Assembly (NCBI GenBank): GCA_005777415.1
Contig: SXMI01000282.1
Coordinates: 1-10,639 of the forward strand
DNA: 10,639 nt
Source of the DNA: Actinomycetota bacterium
GTDB lineage: Bacteria > Actinomycetota > Acidimicrobiia > Acidimicrobiales > Microtrichaceae
Reading direction: 5' to 3'
Part shown: one piece after another, positions 6,882-10,639 of the stretch
Numbering within the stretch: the first letter of the stretch is position 1
How the letters are laid out: each line of letters starts with the position of its first letter
Notes under the pieces: generated by a model
Database searches by the model: none
Told to the model about the DNA's origin: nothing
Seen by the model: only the letters and a program-made list of their open reading frames with translations
Made by a program: the position numbers and the translations under genes

Positions 6882-6916
6882 GAGCGACAGGTTCGGAGCG
6901 ACAGGTTCGGAGGGAC
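6882..6916. repeat. 14-bp tandem repeat, 2.5 copies, upstream of rapZ
   Basis: GAGCGACAGGTTCG occurs twice head to tail (6882-6895, 6896-6909), followed by GAGGGAC, a partial third copy with one change. It lies between the divergent rapZ and fasciclin genes, about 30-65 bases upstream of the rapZ -10 element, a position suited to an activator or repressor site. It may equally be a slippage product. Confidence 0.7.
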
Positions 6917-6975
6917 TGCATCCGCCGGCGGCGCCCCGGGCGAATCACGGGGACACCTACCAAGGAGGCGCACCG

Positions 6976-7560
6976 ATGCGCAGCAAGACCCTGTCCACCA
7001 TGTTCGCCCTGCTCCTCGGGCTCGGCCTCGTCGCCGCCGCCTGTTCGAGCGATGACGAGTCCGCCAAGGAGGCCAACAGCGAGACGACCTCGACGACGAT
7101 GGCGTCCGAGGGGACCGAGACCACGATGGCCGGTGAGACCGGGACCATCGTCGACATCGCTGCCGGCAACCCCGACTTCTCCACCCTCGTCGAGCTGGTG
7201 ACGGCAGCCGGCCTGGGCGAGACGCTCGCCGGCGAGGGCCCGTTCACGGTGTTCGCCCCGACCCACTCGGCGTTCGCCGCGCTGGATCCGGCGACCGTGG
7301 AGGCCCTGAAGGCCGATCCGCAGGGCGCGCTCACCGAGGTCCTGAAGCTGCACGTCATCAGCGGCAAGGTCGACGCTGCGGCGGCGACCGCTGCTGCCGG
7401 CACCTGCGTCGAGACGCTGGGCGGCAAGGTCAAGGTCGAGAAGTCCGGTGACAGCCTCACCATCGGTGGTGCACCGATCGTGACCACCGACATCATGGCC
7501 TCGAACGGGATCATCCACGTGATCGACGGCGTGATCACGGCTCCGTCCGAGGGCTGCTGA
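6976..7560 (+). CDS. Fasciclin (FAS1) domain lipoprotein
   Basis: 194 residues. ATG 6976 has a perfect AAGGAGG at 6962-6968, spaced 7 bases. Residues 1-22 form a lipoprotein signal peptide (basic MRSK, hydrophobic LLLGLGLVAAA) with the probable lipidated C23 in VAAAC; then a Ser/Thr/Glu-rich linker to about residue 57. The rest is a single FAS1 domain with its two hallmark segments, FTVFAPTHSAFAAL (90-103) and NGIIHVIDGVI (177-187). C144 and C194 could form a disulfide. FAS1 proteins act at the cell surface, often in adhesion or protein-protein contact; no enzymatic role can be inferred. It is the only plus-strand gene between uvrC and yvcK, diverging from rapZ and converging with the methyltransferase. 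I see no good -10 element before it. Confidence 0.92.
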   Translation: MRSKTLSTMFALLLGLGLVAAACSSDDESAKEANSETTSTTMASEGTETTMAGETGTIVDIAAGNPDFSTLVELVTAAGLGETLAGEGPFTVFAPTHSAFAALDPATVEALKADPQGALTEVLKLHVISGKVDAAAATAAAGTCVETLGGKVKVEKSGDSLTIGGAPIVTTDIMASNGIIHVIDGVITAPSEGC

Positions 7561-7581
7561 TCCTCTCCGGTGTTGCGGTCT

Positions 7582-7627
7582 GCTGCCCGTCGGCACCGAT
7601 CCTCCGGGATCGGGGTCGGCGGGCAGC
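7582..7627. terminator. Bidirectional hairpin terminator between convergent genes
   Basis: A 21-bp stem with a TCCG tetraloop and only one mismatch (A.G, plus two G.T wobbles in the plus-strand RNA) fills the gap between the fasciclin stop (7560) and the methyltransferase stop (7636). Arms run from 7582-7602 and 7607-7627, with outer arms GCTGCCCG/CGGGCAGC. There is no U-tract on either side, as is common for actinobacterial hairpin terminators. It can serve both transcripts. Confidence 0.8.
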
Positions 7628-7635
7628 GCTGCGTC

Positions 7636-8397
7636 TCAGGGCAGGTTGCGGAAGCGCAGGAGCGCCAGTCGGGGCACGGTGTCGGCAGCGGGGAACGACC
7701 AGTAGCGCTCCAGGTACGCGGGCGGAGGCGCCGGTTCCTCGAGGTACTCGAGCAGCAGCCCGCACGCGGACGCCCCGTTCACGTAGCGGTGCAGCGGCCG
7801 GTGGTGGAAGGTGAGGTCCACCCCGTCGTCGACCTCCTCCACGGTCGTGACCTCGGGCAGGTACGGGCCGATCCGCCAGTACTGCTCGGGCGGGTCGACC
7901 ACCTGGTCGTCGATCCAGCCGCTCCCCGGGGTCTGCAGGATCGGGTGGTTGATCACTGCCACGAGCCGTCCGTCGGGCTCCAGCACCCGGGCGGCCTCGG
8001 CGAACGCTGCGTCCAGGTCGCTGACGTGCTCGAGCACCAGACAGGCCACCACCGCCCGGCAGGACGCCGAGCGGAGCGGGAGCTCGCTCAGCCGGGCCTG
8101 GACGAATGATCCGCCGCCGAGCGCCGCCGCGCGCTCCACCTGGGCCCGGACGGCGTCGACGCCCACGGCCAGGCCGGCTCGGGCGGTAGCGAGACGGGTC
8201 ACCTGCCCGTCGCCGCTCCCGAGGTCGAGCACGCGTCCCGACGACGGGAGCGACGCATCGATCAGCGGCAGGATCTGCTCGGCGTACTCCACATCGACAC
8301 CTCCGGTGAACTCGCGGTGCCACCATCCGGCGTGACGTTCCCACTCGGCGATCGACTCGTCGTCGGCCGCCCGGTCAACCACGTTCGTTCCCACCAT
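7636..8397 (-). CDS. Class I SAM-dependent methyltransferase (Methyltransf_11 type)
   Basis: 253 residues from ATG 8397. The Rossmann-like SAM site is clear: motif I VLDLGSGDG (56-64), the acidic Asp81 in VGVDAV after strand 2, then CLVLEHVSDLDAAFAEAARVL (strand 4 and the following helix) and RLVAVINHPI, a form common in Methyltransf_11/25 enzymes. The C-terminal part (HRYVNGASACGLLLEYLEEP) looks like the substrate-side lid; the substrate cannot be named. The start overlaps the 3' end of uvrC by 23 bases, so it is probably translated from the uvrC message. GTG 8394 or GTG 8382, the latter with GGTGGG upstream, are alternative starts. It ends 8 bases before a strong hairpin. Confidence 0.85.
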   Translation of the reverse strand: MVGTNVVDRAADDESIAEWERHAGWWHREFTGGVDVEYAEQILPLIDASLPSSGRVLDLGSGDGQVTRLATARAGLAVGVDAVRAQVERAAALGGGSFVQARLSELPLRSASCRAVVACLVLEHVSDLDAAFAEAARVLEPDGRLVAVINHPILQTPGSGWIDDQVVDPPEQYWRIGPYLPEVTTVEEVDDGVDLTFHHRPLHRYVNGASACGLLLEYLEEPAPPPAYLERYWSFPAADTVPRLALLRFRNLP

Positions 8398-10270
8398 CGG
8401 AACCGGAGCCCGAGCCGCCGTCGTGGAGCGACCCGTACACCGCCTCGGCGACCGCGTCGGGCAGCCAGCTGAGCGCCCGGAGGTCGTCCAGGGAGGCCCG
8501 CTGCACCGCCCGCACCCCTCCGAAGTGGCTCACCAGACGGGCCCGGCGCTGCTCCCCCAGTCCCGGGATGCCCTCGAGCACCGAGCGGGTCGCCCGCTGG
8601 CCCCGGAGCTGGCGGTGGTAGCTGATCGCGAACCGGTGCGACTCGTCCCGGATCCGCTGCAACAGGAACAGCGCCTCGGAACCCCTCCGGACCTCCACCG
8701 GCGTCGGCCGTCCGGGCAGGTACACCTCCTCGAACTGCTTCGCCAACGAGGCGACGGGGATCTCGTCGGCGAGACCCAGCTGCTGCAGGACCCGGACGGC
8801 GACCGACAACTGCCCGCGACCACCGTCCACGAGCAGGAGCTGGGGCGGGTAGGCGAAGCGGCCGCGCTCCGCCGGCGGCCGCACGCGCTCCTCGAGGTAG
8901 TTCGTGAACCTCCGGGTCAGCACCTCCTCCATGGCGGCGAAGTCGTCGTTGCCGTCGACGCCACGCAGCTTGAACCGGCGGTACTCCGACGGCCGGGGCA
9001 GCCCGTCCTCGAGCACCACCATGGATCCGACGTAGTCGGTGCCCTGCAGGTGGCTCATGTCGTAGCACTCGATGCGCAGCGGGGCCTCGGGGAGCCCGAG
9101 GGCCTCCTGGAGCTCGTTGAGGGCGCGGGCCCGGCTGTTGTGGTCGCTCCCCCGCTTCAGTCGGTGCCGGGTGAACGCCTCGGTCGCATTGCGTTCGACG
9201 GTCGCCGCCAGCTCGCGCTTGACGCCCCGCTGCGGGACGCGGATCCGCACCCGGGTCCCCCTCGCCGCCGACAGGAACTCCTCGTACAGCTCGACGTCGT
9301 CCGGGAGCTCAGGCACCAGCACCTGGCGGGGGTAGCCGACGGCCGGCTCATCGCCGTAGATCTGTTCGAGCGCGGCCCCGACCGTCTGGGCCGGGGACAG
9401 GTCCATGACCTTGTCGAGCAGGAAACCGAGCCGGCCGACGACCCGACCGCGGCGCACGAAGAACACCTGCACCGACGCCTCCAAGGGGTCCTCCGAGATC
9501 CCCACGACGTCGAGGTCCTCGTCACGCTCGGCCACCATCTGCTGGCGTTCGACCGCCCGCTCCACGGACGCGAGTCGGTCGCGGAGCCGGGCGGCCGTCT
9601 CGAAGTCCGTCCGCTCGGCCGCCGCCGTCATCTGCCGGCGGAGGTCCCCCACCACCGGCTCGGTGTCGCCCTCGAGGAACGACGTGAGGTCGTCGACGAG
9701 TTGTGCGTAGGTGGCGGCGTCGACCTCGCCGACACACGGGCCCGAGCACTTCTCGATGTGGAACAGGAGGCAGGGTCGGCCCTGCAGCTCGTGCCGCCGG
9801 AACTTGGCGTCCGAGCAGGTCCGCAGCGGGAAGGTCCGGAGCAGCTCGTCCAGGGTCTCCCGGATCGCATAGGCGTGGGCATAGGGGCCGAAGTACCGGG
9901 TGCCCTTCCGTCGGCGCCCCCGGACCACCATCGGACGCGGCCACTCGTCGGACACGGTCAGCGCCAGGTACGGGTAGCTCTTGTCGTCGACCAGCCGCAC
10001 GTTGAAGCGCGGGCGGTGCTGCTTGATCAACGAGTACTCGAGCATCAGGGCCTCGACCTCGTTGTTGACCTGGATCCACTCGACCGATTCCGCGGTCGCG
10101 ACCATCTGGGCGGTCCGCGTCGGCATGGCGGCGGGGTTCTGGAAGTAGTTCGCGAGCCGCTGGCGCAGGGACCGCGCCTTGCCCACGTAGATCACCCGAC
10201 CCGCACCGTCGAGGAACTGGTAGCTCCCGGGTGCGTCCGGGATCGTCCCCGAGGGTGGACGCTCGAGCAT
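8375..10270 (-). CDS. uvrC: Excinuclease ABC subunit C (UvrC)
   Basis: 631 residues, full length. UvrC makes both incisions around a lesion in nucleotide excision repair after UvrAB marks the site. Domains in order: GIY-YIG nuclease (about 12-90; GSYQF 15-19, VIYVGKARSLRQR 26-38, conserved Glu in EALMLE near 78) for the 3' cut; a four-cysteine set C152, C167, C175, C179 that binds a 4Fe-4S cluster in characterised UvrCs; UVR helix pair for UvrB contact (about 205-240); RNase H-like nuclease with Asp404 (ECYDMSH), Asp482 (LLLVDGG) and His545 (DESHRFA) for the 5' cut; and a tandem helix-hairpin-helix (about 564-616). The tail is Gly/Ser-rich. ATG 10270 lies exactly 7 bases after TAGCGT, so the message looks leaderless; no Shine-Dalgarno sequence is present. 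Confidence 0.97.
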   Translation of the reverse strand: MLERPPSGTIPDAPGSYQFLDGAGRVIYVGKARSLRQRLANYFQNPAAMPTRTAQMVATAESVEWIQVNNEVEALMLEYSLIKQHRPRFNVRLVDDKSYPYLALTVSDEWPRPMVVRGRRRKGTRYFGPYAHAYAIRETLDELLRTFPLRTCSDAKFRRHELQGRPCLLFHIEKCSGPCVGEVDAATYAQLVDDLTSFLEGDTEPVVGDLRRQMTAAAERTDFETAARLRDRLASVERAVERQQMVAERDEDLDVVGISEDPLEASVQVFFVRRGRVVGRLGFLLDKVMDLSPAQTVGAALEQIYGDEPAVGYPRQVLVPELPDDVELYEEFLSAARGTRVRIRVPQRGVKRELAATVERNATEAFTRHRLKRGSDHNSRARALNELQEALGLPEAPLRIECYDMSHLQGTDYVGSMVVLEDGLPRPSEYRRFKLRGVDGNDDFAAMEEVLTRRFTNYLEERVRPPAERGRFAYPPQLLLVDGGRGQLSVAVRVLQQLGLADEIPVASLAKQFEEVYLPGRPTPVEVRRGSEALFLLQRIRDESHRFAISYHRQLRGQRATRSVLEGIPGLGEQRRARLVSHFGGVRAVQRASLDDLRALSWLPDAVAEAVYGSLHDGGSGSGSDGGNERG

Positions 10271-10273
10271 CGA

Positions 10274-10285
10274 GGGAACGCTAGC
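10274..10285 (-). promoter_or_regulatory. Leaderless promoter of uvrC (GCTAGCGTTCCC)
   Basis: TAGCGT (10283-10278, minus) is followed by seven bases and the uvrC ATG. It shares 11 identical bases with the rapZ promoter. Its upstream part overlaps the nadA promoter, whose -10 lies 24 bases away on the other strand. Confidence 0.6.
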
Positions 10286-10305
10286 CCCGCCGTCGGGGGC
10301 GCCCG

Positions 10306-10313
10306 GCTAGCAT
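10306..10313 (+). promoter_or_regulatory. Promoter -10 of nadA (GCTAGCAT)
   Basis: TAGCAT at 10308-10313 within the same GCTAGC core used by the uvrC and rapZ promoters, here pointing right. The expected transcription start is near 10320, giving a leader of about 128 bases before nadA. The two GCTAGC cores (10280-10285 and 10306-10311) are spaced 26 bases centre to centre and flank GCCCC/GGGGC inverted arms (10284-10288, 10296-10300). Confidence 0.5.
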
Positions 10314-10319
10314 GAGTCG

Positions 10320-10447
10320 ACCGGCCTGGCACCCGGCGACATCAACGTTCGAGACCGACAACCCCGTGGCGTGGCGACCAGGCTGCCCCCACCGGTCACG
10401 TCGAGCGTCCAGCGCCACCGTGGGGTGGCGACACAGGAGGAACATCC
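10320..10447 (+). promoter_or_regulatory. Structured nadA leader, candidate NAD+-I (nadA motif) riboswitch
   Basis: The leader contains ACAACCCCGTGG at 10358-10369. ACAACCCCGU is, from memory, the hallmark string of the nadA motif (NAD+-I) RNA, a tandem two-domain riboswitch upstream of nadA described in Acidobacteria. Flanking arms GACCG (10353-10357) and CGGTC (10393-10397) pair as a P1, and GTGG (10366-10369) with CCAC (10389-10392) as a P2. A related second copy, CCGTGGGGTGGCGAC (10418-10432), parallels CCGTGGCGTGGCGAC (10364-10378) and lies right before the AGGAGG ribosome binding site, as expected for a second domain. A perfect 7-bp hairpin (10413-10419 with 10424-10430) ends four bases before that site. 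I could not reproduce the full known internal loop, and the second domain is degenerate. Structured leader: likely; identity as NAD+-I: tentative. Confidence 0.4.
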
Positions 10448-10639
10448 ATGCTCCGTCTGCAGCGGCCGCTGCCCGAGCGCTACACCGCAGCCGATCCCGA
10501 GGAGCTCGCCGAGCGGATCCGGGCGGCCAAGGAGACACTCGGCGACCGGCTGTTCATCCTCGGCCACCACTACCAGCGGGACGAGGTCATGCGGTGGGCC
10601 GATGCCCGCGGTGACTCGTTCCGCCTGTCGGTCCTGGCC
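10448..10639 (+). CDS. nadA: Quinolinate synthase NadA (5' part, cut by window end)
   Basis: 64 codons are visible from ATG 10448, preceded by AGGAGG at 10435-10440 with a 7-base spacer. NadA condenses iminoaspartate (from NadB) with dihydroxyacetone phosphate to quinolinate, using a 4Fe-4S cluster, the second step of de novo NAD synthesis. The segment FILGHHYQRDEV (36-47) followed by ADARGDSFRLS (51-61) is the characteristic first substrate-binding region of the family; the cluster cysteines lie beyond the window. It diverges from uvrC and has a long, repeat-containing leader that suggests control by NAD status. Confidence 0.93.
   Translation, partial: MLRLQRPLPERYTAADPEELAERIRAAKETLGDRLFILGHHYQRDEVMRWADARGDSFRLSVLA

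Noticed and set aside
6922..6931. CCGCCGGCGG palindrome before the fasciclin gene
   Set aside because: Short self-complementary GC strings are expected often at this base composition; no second copy or position signal supports an operator.
6842..6973. N-terminal extension of RapZ from ATG 6973
   Set aside because: It would run through the tandem repeat and the TAGCGT element, and the family N-terminus begins at VDLVVIAG; the GTG at 6841 fits the length of known homologues.
8423..10315. 630-codon plus-strand open frame opposite uvrC
   Set aside because: Shadow of uvrC; composition is Arg/Gly/Val/His-rich with no motif.
10312..10614. Plus-strand 100-codon frame starting in the nadA promoter
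   Set aside because: It overlaps nadA in another frame, lacks a ribosome binding site and shows no motif; the region is the nadA leader and coding start.

Overview
The window is very GC-rich, almost fully coding bacterial DNA with strong G/C bias at third codon positions. It carries the gene neighbourhood uvrC / rapZ / yvcK / gap / pgk / tpiA / secG, which is typical of high-GC Gram-positives (Actinomycetota). RapZ has the actinobacterial 'SGAGR' P-loop and YvcK the actinobacterial 'GGGHGL' loop. Several genes appear leaderless (a TANNNT -10 element 7-8 bases before the start codon), which also fits this phylum. A deep-branching class such as Acidimicrobiia is my guess from overall flavour; it is not proven by the sequence.

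Layout from right to left, since most genes are on the minus strand. At the right edge nadA (plus strand, cut by the window end) diverges from uvrC (minus). The nadA mRNA has a leader of about 128 bases with repeated, foldable elements that resemble an NAD+-sensing riboswitch. uvrC overlaps a small class I methyltransferase gene. These two converge on a plus-strand fasciclin (FAS1) lipoprotein gene, and a near-perfect 46-base hairpin lies between the convergent stops. rapZ then starts a long minus-strand series: rapZ-yvcK (stop/start overlap), a 66-base gap with a hairpin, gap-pgk (stop/start overlap), tpiA, secG, a membrane-anchored diacylglycerol-kinase-family protein, and ppk2. The regulator gene whiA, normally found between yvcK and gap in this phylum, is missing here.

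At the left edge ppk2 breaks off after 90 recognisable residues, just past its Walker A motif. Within a few bases the sequence becomes the N-terminal iron-sulfur domain of a NuoG-like NADH dehydrogenase subunit in another frame. This is either a rearrangement breakpoint or an assembly chimera.

Functionally the middle block joins lower glycolysis (gap, pgk, tpiA) with regulators of carbon and cell-envelope metabolism (rapZ, yvcK), the translocon subunit secG, lipid phosphorylation and polyphosphate metabolism. The right part covers nucleotide excision repair (uvrC) and NAD synthesis (nadA). No stretch over 300 bases lacks a gene. I saw no tRNA, rRNA, CRISPR array, transposase or phage gene.
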